Source: Microbacterium saperdae
GTDB taxonomy: Bacteria > Actinomycetota > Actinomycetes > Actinomycetales > Microbacteriaceae
Reading direction: 5' to 3'
Length of the DNA stretch: 64,000 nucleotides
NCBI RefSeq assembly: GCF_006716345.1
Contig: NZ_VFOX01000001.1
Span: forward strand, 1,116,001-1,180,000
Part shown: piece by piece, positions 44,153 through 55,463 of the stretch
Numbering within the stretch: the first letter of the stretch is position 1
Layout: each line of letters starts with the position of its first letter
The notes under the pieces: generated by a model
Told to the model about the DNA's origin: nothing
Database searches by the model: none
What the model saw: only the letters and a program-made list of their open reading frames with translations
Made by a program: the position numbers and the translations under genes

Positions 44153-44997
44153 GACACACGTCCGTTGTCTTCTTGCCGGTCAGGTATGGAGGCCATCCGG
44201 CGGGAGGTGTTCACGAGGGTCTCGTCGCGGAGGAGGTCGGCGACGTCGTCACCGAGCAGGACCCGGGCGAACAGCCCGTAGTCCCCGGCCTTGCGCCTGC
44301 CGGTCTTCGTGCCGACGACCAGGCGGACGAGGCTTGCCCATTCGTCGGGGGTGTAGCCGAGGCGGATCGCGATATGCAGCTCACGAGAAACGATCTCCAG
44401 CGCCGAAGTGCCCGAGGAGAGGCCGGTGATGCGGTGGGCGATGTAGTCCACGGCCTGCTCAACGGGACGTGCGGGCCAGTCGGTGAGGACCAGGAATACG
44501 CACGTTGCGCGGATCACCCGATCCACCGACCGATCCTCCCCGCCGTGACCGTCGGTGTGGAGGGAGTGGGCGTGGGGGTGGACGTCGTAGAAGAACTCCT
44601 CGTAATGCCCGGCCCGCATCGGCTCCTCCGCCGGCCTCTTCGACGGACGCCGCGCCTTGTCCTGCGACGTCATGTTCCGGTCCGCGTGGACTTCGGCGGC
44701 GATGCCGAGCGCAACCGCACGCGTGACTACCGCCCAGGGATCATCCGCCCGCAGCGTGGTCGGTTGCCGCATCGCGAGGAATGCCTCGTAGGCGGCATCA
44801 GCGGGATCGCGCCGCCAGGCTTTCGCGATCGGCGCATACTTGCCGGTGGCGTAGACCATGAGCTCCGCGGCTATCGGGCTGGTGGCCCAGGCGTTGTGCT
44901 CGTTCAGCTCGGTGAGCAGCTCGCGCAGCCCCTCACTCGTGCGGAAATCCGGCAGCGGCAATTCCGCCGATGTGGGTGTGGATGTGTGGTGGTTCAA
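44149..44997 (-). CDS. ICE hypothetical protein with sigma-factor-like segment
   Basis: About 282 residues. The TTG start at 44997 is chosen because AGGAG sits 5 nt upstream (45003-45007) and a leader element 39 nt upstream; the ATG further up has no ribosome site. Residues about 55-110 (AWRRDPADAAYEAFLAMRQPTTLRADDPWAVVTRAVALGIAAEVHAD) have the look of sigma-70 region 2, and LRLGYTPDEWASLVRLVVGT-type helices follow. The likeness is weak. It overlaps ParB by 4 bp. It could be a regulator of the ICE. Confidence 0.6.
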   Translation of the reverse strand: MNHHTSTPTSAELPLPDFRTSEGLRELLTELNEHNAWATSPIAAELMVYATGKYAPIAKAWRRDPADAAYEAFLAMRQPTTLRADDPWAVVTRAVALGIAAEVHADRNMTSQDKARRPSKRPAEEPMRAGHYEEFFYDVHPHAHSLHTDGHGGEDRSVDRVIRATCVFLVLTDWPARPVEQAVDYIAHRITGLSSGTSALEIVSRELHIAIRLGYTPDEWASLVRLVVGTKTGRRKAGDYGLFARVLLGDDVADLLRDETLVNTSRRMASIPDRQEDNGRVS

Positions 44998-45259
44998 AGC
45001 GACTCCTGAAAGAGAGATGAGATCCGTCAACAGATAGGTGCGACACCCATCCCGGCGAACCCCGAAGAAGGGGTCGCTGATCACCGCCATCGCAGGCACG
45101 GGGGCCGTGCTTGGGCATGGGGAGCCCAGCAGACTGGCCGCGTTCGTGCGGGTCTGTGTGGTGCCGCCGGGTGCGACTGTGAGCAGCCGGGCGGCGAGAA
45201 CGCTGGTTAGGTGGTGTGGGTGTCGTGCGGCACTCGGGTGGTGCCGGGACAGGCAGCGG

Positions 45260-45697
45260 TCACCGGCTCACCCCCGTCCTCCCGACCCCACGCCCCAGGG
45301 CGCTCGTCGGACTGCTCACATCTGGATCCAGAGACTCCTGCCTGCGGGCCAGTCGCTCCTGCAACTGGGCACGGCCTTCACGCACCCCGTCGAGGACTGC
45401 GTCCCGCAGGCGCGTGTTCAGTTCGGCACCGCGGTCCAGGACGACACCTCCGGCGCGGGCGGCGAGATCCGTGGGCCGCACCCATTGCACGCCCGGACGC
45501 TTCAAGGCCGGATCCGTGTTGTCGCGGGTGAGGGTGGGGTCGCCGTGAGTGGCGAACTCCGACACCCGCGCCCCCTCAGCCACCTCACCCGACGACGGCG
45601 TCGCTGGCGTATCGGTCCGCGCGTCCGCCTCATGGTCGTGATCCGCGAGGCGCTGTGGGTCGACGTGCTGGGGGGCGGGGGTGGTGGGGTCAGTCAT
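45260..45697 (-). CDS. ICE hypothetical protein with shared C-terminal tail
   Basis: 145 residues, hydrophilic and probably largely disordered in the first 60 (HDHEADARTDTPATPSSGEVAEGARVSEFATHGDPTLTR). Then VQWVRPTDLAARAGGVVLDRGAELNTRLRDAVLDGVREGRAQLQERL, a helix that runs into the tail LARRQESLDPDVSS and a Gly/Arg end GRGVGRTGVSR. One of five ICE proteins with this ending. Leader element at 45723. The function is unknown. Confidence 0.65.
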   Translation of the reverse strand: MTDPTTPAPQHVDPQRLADHDHEADARTDTPATPSSGEVAEGARVSEFATHGDPTLTRDNTDPALKRPGVQWVRPTDLAARAGGVVLDRGAELNTRLRDAVLDGVREGRAQLQERLARRQESLDPDVSSPTSALGRGVGRTGVSR

Positions 45698-46517
45698 GGG
45701 GGTCTCCGTCCTGTTGACGGTCAGGTGCGTTCACCCATCGGCCAACAGTGGTCGGGTGCACGCCGAGCTGCGCGGCGATCTGCCGCTTCGACACCCCCTC
45801 CGCATCAAGCGCAATCGCCCGAACCCGGGCATCTTCCTTGCGCCCGCTTCCTCCGCGGGCCGCCACCGGACGCCCCGCGGTGATCGTCTCTGGCCGCGCC
45901 GCGACCGTCGCTTCCGGCGGCTCGAGTCCCGCGTCCTGTTCGGACTGGGGTGGGGTGTCGACCGCCGTGGCTGTGCTCGCCTGGTCGCTCGTCAACGGCT
46001 GAATGCTTGGCTCGCGAACGGTTGGGGTGGGTGTGGTGTTGCGGGTGAGTTCGACGGTGAGATGCGTCATCGCCAGCAGCACCAGTGGTGGCACCGACGC
46101 GACCAGAGCGGCGATGAGGGCGGGGACGCGGGTGTCGGCGGCCACGACCGCGTGGGTGATGTTCGCCGCCACCGACACTCCGGCACCCGCGCCCAACAGC
46201 AGCCACGCGAACCGCCTCGCGGTGCGGGCAGAATCCCGCAGCGCGACGACGCTGATCGTGGCTTCCAAGATCACACCGTCCACGATCAACGGCCACATCC
46301 ACGCCTGCCCCTCCGGAATCCCGGAAAGGACCGCGAGATCACGGAGCGTCGTGAACGACAACCAGAACGCACCCAACGCGAGCAGGATCGTTCCGGTGAC
46401 CGCGAGCACGACCACGAACCGCGACACCCCACCGGATGATGGGCCGTCGGCTGCTTGTTTGCCCGGGCTCAGGTCTGGATCGCGCGGGGCGCGAGCCGTC
46501 ACTGCCGGGCGGGTCAT
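45690..46517 (-). CDS. DUF2637 (SpdB-like) membrane protein with C-terminal HTH
   Basis: 275 residues. Four membrane segments in residues about 30-155 (FVVVLAVTGTILLALGAFWLSFTTL, WMWPLIVDGVILEATISVVAL, FAWLLLGAGAGVSVAANITHAVVAA, ALIAALVASVPPLVLLAMTHL), the DUF2637 layout of the spread proteins of Streptomyces plasmids. The C-terminal 50 residues form a small HTH (AIALDAEGVSKRQIAAQLGVHPTTVGRWV), giving a membrane protein that may bind DNA. Its start lies 2 bp from the stop of the primase-polymerase gene. Confidence 0.85.
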   Translation of the reverse strand: MTRPAVTARAPRDPDLSPGKQAADGPSSGGVSRFVVVLAVTGTILLALGAFWLSFTTLRDLAVLSGIPEGQAWMWPLIVDGVILEATISVVALRDSARTARRFAWLLLGAGAGVSVAANITHAVVAADTRVPALIAALVASVPPLVLLAMTHLTVELTRNTTPTPTVREPSIQPLTSDQASTATAVDTPPQSEQDAGLEPPEATVAARPETITAGRPVAARGGSGRKEDARVRAIALDAEGVSKRQIAAQLGVHPTTVGRWVNAPDRQQDGDPHD

Positions 46518-46519
46518 GG

Positions 46520-47409
46520 CTACCTCCCGAGCCCCGACAACGAGCGCACGCCCTGCGCGACGACGGGGTCATCCGGTACATCGGCGGCCCTCGTGGTGCG
46601 GTGGGCGGAGCGCATCGTCGCGGTGATCTCCCGCGGCTCCAGCCCGGCAGCGGTCGCAGCAGGTTCGAGCACCCCGAAGGTGTCGGGTTCGGACAGGCCG
46701 GCCTCAGCAAGCCGGCTCGCGCCCAGAAAAGTCCCGCGTTCCGATTCCCCTCCGGCAACGCGGCGACCCAGGCTGCAAGCTGCTCCACCGGCCGCTCCCG
46801 CAGCGCCGCCGAACCGGCCGGGCGGAGTATCCGCTCAGGCTGGGGTGTCAGAAGTTCGCGGATCGCATCCGCATCGGGAGGCCGCGGGTTGCGACCTCGG
46901 GCAATGGTCTCGTAGCGGCGGTCCCCACGAGTGGTGGTGATGGTGGAGGGCGGGGCGATGATGAAGCCGCCGGTGCCGCGGAAGTCCACATGCGCCCGGC
47001 CCCCAGACCACGACCCCCGCGCCACATCTGGATCTGCCGGGTAGTACAAATGCAGGCCACCCGATGGGGAGCGCACGGCCTGCCCCCACCCTCTGATCAG
47101 CCCCTCCTGCTGCAGGGTGCGGAGGACCGGGTATCCGGTGCCGGTGGCGTGCACATCCACATCCAGCACCTCGACCATGACCCCGGTGGGGATCCCGATA
47201 TTCGCTTCTGGATACCTTCCCCACCAGGCGTCGATCTGCGTGGGGTCGGTGGTGGCGTCGTGGAACCCATGCGCGGTGAGCGGGCGCTTCTGACCGGGTG
47301 CGCAGGGGAACACGGGGATGCCCGCGGCGGCGTAGACGGCGGCAGCCTTCCCAAGCTCCTTGGGGAGGCTGGTGGGCATCGGCCAGGCAGTGGGGTCGGT
47401 GATGGTCAT
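46520..47409 (-). pseudogene. Bifunctional primase-polymerase (PrimPol), frameshifted
   Basis: Starts ATG at 47409 behind AAGGAGGTG, the strongest ribosome site in the ICE. N-terminal archaeo-eukaryotic primase fold: AAAVYAAAGIPVFPCAPGQKRPLTAHGFHDATTDPTQIDAWWGRYPEANIGIPTG, EVLDVDVHATG (metal-binding DxD), SPSGGLHLYYP, HVDFRGTGGFIIAPPS. After NRNAGLFWA near 46740 the frame is lost by an apparent one-base deletion and resumes as SRLAEAGLSEPDTFGVLEPAATAAGLEPREITATMRSAH, ending at 46520. The whole gene is otherwise intact, about 296 residues. A sequence error cannot be excluded. Confidence 0.78.
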
Positions 47410-47655
47410 GTGCACCTCCTTCAGGACACGGCACGGGCCGGGGCTCGTGCGCGGTATCCACAGGGAAGGTGCGTCAACAAACCGTGCTGGCCGCAGATTC
47501 TCCGCTCTGAGCATCCCTTCTGAACCTCAACCCCTACCCGAGGTCGCGTGGTTGCCGCGAGCATTTTTGGGCGGGATGCGCCGTTTCGTCAAGAACATGC
47601 GCCAAATCGTCAAACACACCCACCCTCAGCACCGCCATTCCGAGACGCCCCTCTG

Positions 47656-49014
47656 CTACAGGCTGCGGCCAAAACCCCGACCCGGGGAAGGTGGCTCGGG
47701 GTCGTCCGGGTCCGTGTCCAGGTGCTGTTCTCGCTCGGCGAGCAGCTCGCTCAGCAGCGCTCCGCGCTCCAGGCTCGTCAGCGCCTGCTCAGGAGGGTGA
47801 ATGTCCGAGGGTGTGGCAGCCGTCCGCCCGGTACCGAGGACCGCAGCGTTGATCCGGTCGAGGATTGTCGCGGGGTCGTACTGTTCGGTGTCCTGTTCGA
47901 GGATGCGGGCGATCTCGTTGACCACCGCACTGTCGTGCTCGGCCGGTGGGAACGCCGCTGACGCCGTCACCCCATCCCCGACCGGGACCTGGCCGACGAT
48001 GAGCCGGAACTGGCCTTCTCCGTCGTACCCGGTCGCGTCATACACGCCCGGCGGCATCCACTCGTGTGCGTCTGACGCCTGCCCCGCATACAACTCAGCC
48101 CCAGCCGGGTCGTCAGGGTCAACCACGCGAATGTCGGGATCGGCAGCGAACAGCATCGCTGACAGTTCCTCCCTCTGCGCCCGGTCCAGCAAGGGTGTGC
48201 CTTCCCCGGCTTTCTCCCGTTCCACGAGTACACGGAGGGTTTGCAGGGCGATCAGATCCGAAGGCACCCACTCACGGTGAAACCGCTCCGGAAGGAACAT
48301 CGTCCGCGGCCCACCCTTGGCCACGAGCCCCTGCAGGGCGTGTTCGCGGCGCAGCGCGGTCGCGGTGAACTCGGACCGCCACTGGGCGTGGTCGGATCGG
48401 AACCTCATGTCCTCGTACTCGCCCTCGAACGACGGGGCGACCGTGACGAGATAATCCTCCTTCACCGGCTCCACCGGCAACCGCTCCCGCTCCAACAGAT
48501 CCACCAGACCGTCACGGACCCGCTCAGCCCGCTCCAACCGATCCAAAGTCTCCGGGAGACGCGAGGCCTGCACCGCGAGGGAGAGACACTCGTCCCGCCA
48601 CCGCTCATGCGCGTCCTCAAAGCTCTCCGGATCGGGCGTGCCGTCCGGGAGGCGGAAGTCACCGGTGCCCGGTTCGGGTGGGAACATCTCCGCCACGATC
48701 TCCGGAATCCCCGACTCCTCGAACGCCTCCCACCCGGGTGACGGCACCGCTACCGGCGGGGTGGGAGCGGCGTCAGCTGCGGGTGTCCAGGAGCGGATGT
48801 GCGGGACGTCGTCGCCGAAGTCTTCACCGAATACCCGGTCGCCGTCTGTGCGGAGCTGGTCGGGAGGACCGGCAAGCTCCTCGATCAGCACCTCATCGAC
48901 CATGTGCTGCGCCTCGGCTTGGGTGCGGGCGAGGACATCGAAAGCGACCACCACCCGATGCGGGCGCGGCGGCTCAGACGAATACCCCAAAGGCGGGATC
49001 GTGATGTCGGACAT
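47656..49014 (-). CDS. Large ICE hypothetical protein with shared C-terminal tail
   Basis: About 452 residues from MSDITIPPLGY; an ATG five codons earlier is possible. Acidic and soluble. N-terminal strand-helix RVVVAFDVLARTQAEAQHMVDEVLIEEL, central helical region EDAHERWRDECLSLAVQASRLPETLDRLERAERVRDGLVDLLERE, a block with KEDYLVTVAPSFEGEYEDMRFRSDHAQWRSEFTATALRREHAL, and a strand-rich block GVYDATGYDGEGQFRLIVGQVPVGDG. It ends LLSELLAEREQHLDTDPDDP plus PSPGRGFGRSL, again the shared ICE tail. I recognise no family. Leader element at 49073. Confidence 0.7.
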   Translation of the reverse strand: MSDITIPPLGYSSEPPRPHRVVVAFDVLARTQAEAQHMVDEVLIEELAGPPDQLRTDGDRVFGEDFGDDVPHIRSWTPAADAAPTPPVAVPSPGWEAFEESGIPEIVAEMFPPEPGTGDFRLPDGTPDPESFEDAHERWRDECLSLAVQASRLPETLDRLERAERVRDGLVDLLERERLPVEPVKEDYLVTVAPSFEGEYEDMRFRSDHAQWRSEFTATALRREHALQGLVAKGGPRTMFLPERFHREWVPSDLIALQTLRVLVEREKAGEGTPLLDRAQREELSAMLFAADPDIRVVDPDDPAGAELYAGQASDAHEWMPPGVYDATGYDGEGQFRLIVGQVPVGDGVTASAAFPPAEHDSAVVNEIARILEQDTEQYDPATILDRINAAVLGTGRTAATPSDIHPPEQALTSLERGALLSELLAEREQHLDTDPDDPEPPSPGRGFGRSL

Positions 49015-49194
49015 GATGAAAGACTCCATTCACACTCGGATAGACAGGACACGCCACTGCACCCGATCGCTCAGGTGTCACAGGTGGTTCTGTTCCAGAG
49101 GTACGCACAGAACCGCGTCAAGGGCGAGGCATCCCGGCAATGACGCGTCGAAACATCAGAAACACGCGCCGAAACGTCAAACTCCGCCACCGGG

Positions 49195-49692
49195 TCAGCG
49201 TGCGAGGTGACGCCCTGACGATTGGCCAGCGACGGAGCTCGGCGTCGAGTCAGGGGTGAGAGCATCCTCGCGTTCCTGCAGCGCATGCTGCAGATAGCGG
49301 TTGATGACGGTGTGGTTCGTTCCGTCCGCACCGCCCGTCAGAGGTACGTGGTGGAACGAGTACGCCGGGTACGGCGTCGCCTCCCGCAGCGCCTCCAACC
49401 ACGCATCCACGTCCTCGGGCAGTACCCAATCCTGCGGCGGCGGATTCGACTGTAGGAACTCCGTCGCCCCGGCATATGCCTCAGAGTCTTCGAGCATCTC
49501 GTGGATCGTGACCGCCACCGCCCGCGCCAACGCGACCGGGTTCCGGTCGGCGATCACGGTCGGCTCGACCTCCGGGTCATCGGTCCAGACGATGATGCCG
49601 AGAGACAGGGCACTCGGCGGGCTTATCTTGCGCCGAGGATCCGCAGCGTTCGTGGGCGTCGATGCTGATGCTTCGCCCGGGTTGATGCTCAT
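49195..49692 (-). CDS. ICE hypothetical protein with shared C-terminal tail
   Basis: 165 residues from MSINPGEASASTPT, the first good ATG, preceded by GGGAAGGAACC. Disordered start, then LGIIVWTDDPEVEPTVIADRNPVALARAVAVTIHEMLED and YPAYSFHHVPLTGGADGTNHTVINRYLQHAL, and the tail LQEREDALTPDSTPSS ending GRHLAR. First (right-most) minus-strand gene of the contiguous transfer region. Function unknown; weak leader element at 49752. Confidence 0.65.
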   Translation of the reverse strand: MSINPGEASASTPTNAADPRRKISPPSALSLGIIVWTDDPEVEPTVIADRNPVALARAVAVTIHEMLEDSEAYAGATEFLQSNPPPQDWVLPEDVDAWLEALREATPYPAYSFHHVPLTGGADGTNHTVINRYLQHALQEREDALTPDSTPSSVAGQSSGRHLAR

Positions 49693-49792
49693 GGTGGTGG
49701 TTCCTTCCCTCGCAGGTTCGCGCGCACGATGGCGTGGTCGGCGTACCTGTGAGGTAGGACACAGTTGGCGGCCACTGGCATCGAGCAGTCGT

Positions 49793-50638
49793 CTATGGTC
49801 GAGAGATTTGCCGATACTGCTGCGGGGACAGACCGTGTACCTGACGGAAGGCGCGTGAGGCGTGGCTGGGGTCGGTCCATCCGACGCGACGTGCGATGGT
49901 TTCGACAGTGTCGCTGCTTGAGCGTAGAAGATCGGCCATGCGTCGTGAACGTTCGTTGCGAAGGAACGCTGCTGGGCTTGTGCCGACGTGGCGGGCGAAG
50001 AGTCGGGCGAGTTGCGATCGAGAGATCGCGGCCTCGTCGGCGAGAACATCCATGGTCCACGCGCGGCCAAGATCGTTCAAGAGCAACGCGATTGCGTGGC
50101 GCACCGAGGGGTGTTCGGGCGAGTGCTCGGGGACGGGTCGCGTGAGGATATCGAGCAGGTCCACTGCCAGACTCAAGCGGCGAAGTGTCGGCAAATGGTG
50201 CCGTTCACCGTCGATCAACCGTTGCAGGGAAGCATTCACATGCGGGAACACTGTGGAAGGCACATCGAGCACGGTCGGGTCCGACCGGTGACTATCTGAA
50301 AGCACAAGAGGAGCAGGAGCGCTGGACTGAGAGGTCCAGCGCTCCTGCTCCTCAAGGAATGCCGTGTCGAAGTATGCGGTGGTGGTGATGACTAGACCGG
50401 CGGGTTCTCCCGCATACCAGCGGCCTGGAGGGAGCAGCACGACCTGCCCTGCAGCAAGATCGACTTCACCGGTCTCGTGCCTGAGCGTCGTGGTGCCCGA
50501 GTTCACGATCATCACCTTGGTCGCGTCGACAGCAACCCGACCCGTCGAGGCGGAGTGGAGCACGCGCTTTACCGTCAGTGGAAAGGGAATAACACGCGCG
50601 CCCAGAGCCTGCGCTCGTGCTTCCGGGGATGCAGGCAT
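49793..50638 (-). CDS. AraC-family transcriptional regulator
   Basis: 281 residues from MPASPEARAQALGARVIPF. N-terminal cupin-like sensor domain (TTTLRHETGEVDLAAGQVVLLPPGRWYAGEPAG) and a C-terminal AraC double HTH: MDVLADEAAISRSQLARLFARHVGTSPAAFLRNERSRRMADLL and VETIARRVGWTDPSHASRAFRQVHGLSPQQYR. It starts 4 bp downstream of the FMN reductase stop, so they form an operon. It may respond to redox or metal conditions, given the neighbouring ribonucleotide reductase; that is inference. Confidence 0.9.
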   Translation of the reverse strand: MPASPEARAQALGARVIPFPLTVKRVLHSASTGRVAVDATKVMIVNSGTTTLRHETGEVDLAAGQVVLLPPGRWYAGEPAGLVITTTAYFDTAFLEEQERWTSQSSAPAPLVLSDSHRSDPTVLDVPSTVFPHVNASLQRLIDGERHHLPTLRRLSLAVDLLDILTRPVPEHSPEHPSVRHAIALLLNDLGRAWTMDVLADEAAISRSQLARLFARHVGTSPAAFLRNERSRRMADLLRSSSDTVETIARRVGWTDPSHASRAFRQVHGLSPQQYRQISRP

Positions 50639-50642
50639 CGCA

Positions 50643-51218
50643 TCAACGCACCGAGTTCTGACCTTCGATGAGTCGAGCGAAGCGGAGGATGTAGTCCCGG
50701 AGGAACTGCACGGTCGATTCCTGCGAGATGTTCCCATCCTCACCGAAAAGGGTGGGTGATTGGGAAAGGAAGACCTCGGGCTGTCCGGGGGTGGGCATGT
50801 CGAAGTAGGAGAGTGCGAGCCGGAGGTTCTTCTGCGAGCTGTACCCGCCCATGCGGCCAACGGAGTGGCTGATGATCCCTGCGGGCAGGTTCTTCCAGGC
50901 GACATCGCTGTTGGGTTTGGAGCCGATGTCGATGGCGTTTTTCAGGCAGGCGGGGATGGTGCGGTTGTTCTCTGGTGTGACGAACAACACGCCGTCGGAG
51001 GCTTTGATGATCTCGCGGAACTGGGTGTATTCCGGCGGGGTGGGTTTGTCAGTGACTTCGGGATCGTCGTAGTCGAAGTCGTAGAGAGGAAGGTCGCGGA
51101 TCTCAACGATGCGTGCGTCGTAGTCTTCGGGAAAGTATCCGATGGCATTGTGGGCGATCTTGCGTGCGTAGGAGCCGCGGCGCAGACTGCCGACAAGGAC
51201 GGAGACGTTCTTACTCAA
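50643..51218 (-). CDS. NADPH-dependent FMN reductase-like flavoprotein
   Basis: 191 residues with the flavodoxin-like fold of the FMN_red family: VSVLVGSLRRGSYARKIAHNAIGYFP binds the FMN phosphate, ASDGVLFVTPENNRTIPACLKNAIDIGSKPN is the family signature, and PAGIISHSVGRMGGYSSQKNLRLALSYFDM follows. It reduces flavin or quinone substrates using NADPH. Just downstream of nrdF on the same strand (48 bp), it is a good candidate to keep NrdI flavin reduced, but no direct sequence proof exists. Confidence 0.88.
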   Translation of the reverse strand: MSKNVSVLVGSLRRGSYARKIAHNAIGYFPEDYDARIVEIRDLPLYDFDYDDPEVTDKPTPPEYTQFREIIKASDGVLFVTPENNRTIPACLKNAIDIGSKPNSDVAWKNLPAGIISHSVGRMGGYSSQKNLRLALSYFDMPTPGQPEVFLSQSPTLFGEDGNISQESTVQFLRDYILRFARLIEGQNSVR

Positions 51219-51265
51219 GGGGTGATTCTCTTTCTCTGGGGTGGATGTGTGGGAGTGACGGCCGG

Positions 51266-54476
<3,211 letters not shown>

Positions 54477-54480
<4 letters not shown>

Positions 54481-54980
54481 GCGGTCTTCCTCTCAATGGA
54501 TGTCAGATTGTCGGAGGCCTGCTCCCAGAAGCGGGTCAGGCCGTTGTTCACCTGTTCGATGTCGCGCTGCGTGCCGAGCAGCTCGAAGCGGTACAGCTCC
54601 GGAACCTGGCATTTGGCAGAGACGACAGGGCCGGCGAGGCAGTAGTGCTCGCCGAAGTTCGTGTTCCCCGCCGTGATCACCCCCCGGATCAGTGCCCGGT
54701 TCGCGGGGTCGTTGAGGAACGAGATCACCTGCTTCGGCACCGCTCCGGCACGTTCCCCGCCGCCGTACGTGGGGACAACGAGCACAAAGGGCTGCGCGAC
54801 CCGGATCAGCCCCTCCACTCGTGGCCGCAGCGGGATACGGACTGCGGTCCGGTCGAGCCGGTCGACGAAGCGGCGGGTGTTCTCCGACACGCTCGAGAAG
54901 AACACGAGATCAGGCGACTCGGCGGCGGCGAGCTCGCGCACTGAGAGCGCGGCGCGCCGGGGCTCGTGGGGGGCTGGCAT
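54477..54980 (-). CDS. nrdI: Flavodoxin-like NrdI
   Basis: 167 residues from [14 protein letters not shown]. NrdI supplies superoxide or a peroxide to activate the Mn2 centre of NrdF. Fold signatures: [18 protein letters not shown] (FMN phosphate loop), [27 protein letters not shown], and [45 protein letters not shown]. First gene of the nrdIEF operon, transcribed away from the metal transporter; operator-like repeats lie in the intergenic region. Confidence 0.96.
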
Positions 54981-55047
54981 GGCGTTCCTCCTCGCTCTCT
55001 GGCTGTGACGCGCCACGCCACGAACCACTACATGTTGTGCCTCACCG

Positions 55048-55134
55048 ATGTTTGGAGCGGCGTATCTAGTAATAACATCGATGTAGTTTACTTGTCTACG
55101 CCACGCCCATGTTTGGAACTACGGCATGCCGAAC
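55048..55134. promoter_or_regulatory. Putative metal-regulator binding region
   Basis: Between divergent nrdI and the transporter. ATGTTTGGA occurs at 55048-55056 and 55109-55117, and ACTACGGCATGCCG is palindromic at CGGCATGCCG (55122-55131). The 12-mer AACTACGGCATG at 55117-55128 is repeated exactly at 59433-59444 before the DtxR-family gene at 59407. Candidate operator for one of the two DtxR-type proteins; experimental support is absent. Confidence 0.6.
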
Positions 55135-55149
55135 ACTATGCTGTGTGGC

Positions 55150-55419
55150 ATGGGACGAACGCACGTGGACGAGCGCAATGAGGGTGCGTGGCTGGAGGCC
55201 ATCACCTTGTTTCAATCCGTGCGAGACGCCGACCACGACGCTGCGGCTCGCCTGTTGCGAACGTCTTCCGACCCCGAAGCGGTGATGCTGAACCTCCTGC
55301 GCATGCTCGGCGTGTACCTGCGCGGAGAAGCACCCGACAAGCTCGACCACTTCATCGCCGCATCCCATCGCGCTGGCCCGCCCCCAAATCCTCGCCCTCC
55401 GCTTCCACCGCCCACGTGA
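55150..55419 (+). CDS. Small hypothetical protein before the metal transporter
   Basis: 89 residues from MGRTHVDERNEGAW; ATGs at 55126 and 55138 are alternatives but overlap the palindrome. Helical: EAITLFQSVRDADHDAAARLLRTSSDPEAVMLNLLRMLGVYLRGEAPDKLDHFIAA, then a Pro-rich end. No ribosome site is convincing and the family is not recognised. It precedes the binding-protein gene by 44 bp. Could be a real small protein or a leader reading frame. Confidence 0.45.
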   Translation: MGRTHVDERNEGAWLEAITLFQSVRDADHDAAARLLRTSSDPEAVMLNLLRMLGVYLRGEAPDKLDHFIAASHRAGPPPNPRPPLPPPT

Positions 55420-55463
55420 ACTTCCACCCGCACCCCGTCACCCGCTCAGCTAAGGAACCATCC

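Larger units (their letters stand above)
31676..49756 (-). promoter_or_regulatory. Recurrent ICE leader element, about CGYACCTGWCCGG
   Basis: On the coding (minus) strand a short asymmetric element with core YACCTGWCC lies in the untranslated leader of the ICE genes. Plus-strand positions of the AGGT core, with the start codon it precedes: 31676 (31584), 32249 (32197), 34091 (34037), 36737 (36696), 38257 (38216), 39887 (39858), 40277 (40219), 40640 (40605), 42598 (42557), 44182 (44152), 45036 (44997), 45723 (45697), 47467 (47409), 49073 (49014) and a weak one at 49752 (49692). Another is at 60650 before the methyltransferase. Best copies read GTACCTGACCGG. It is always in the same orientation as transcription and absent before genes whose starts overlap the previous stop. 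Span given covers all ICE copies. Confidence 0.7.

Noticed and set aside
46520..47409. Programmed frameshift in the PrimPol gene
   Set aside because: No slippery heptamer or downstream structure is evident at the switch, and PrimPol genes are not known for recoding; a one-base deletion or sequencing error is simpler.
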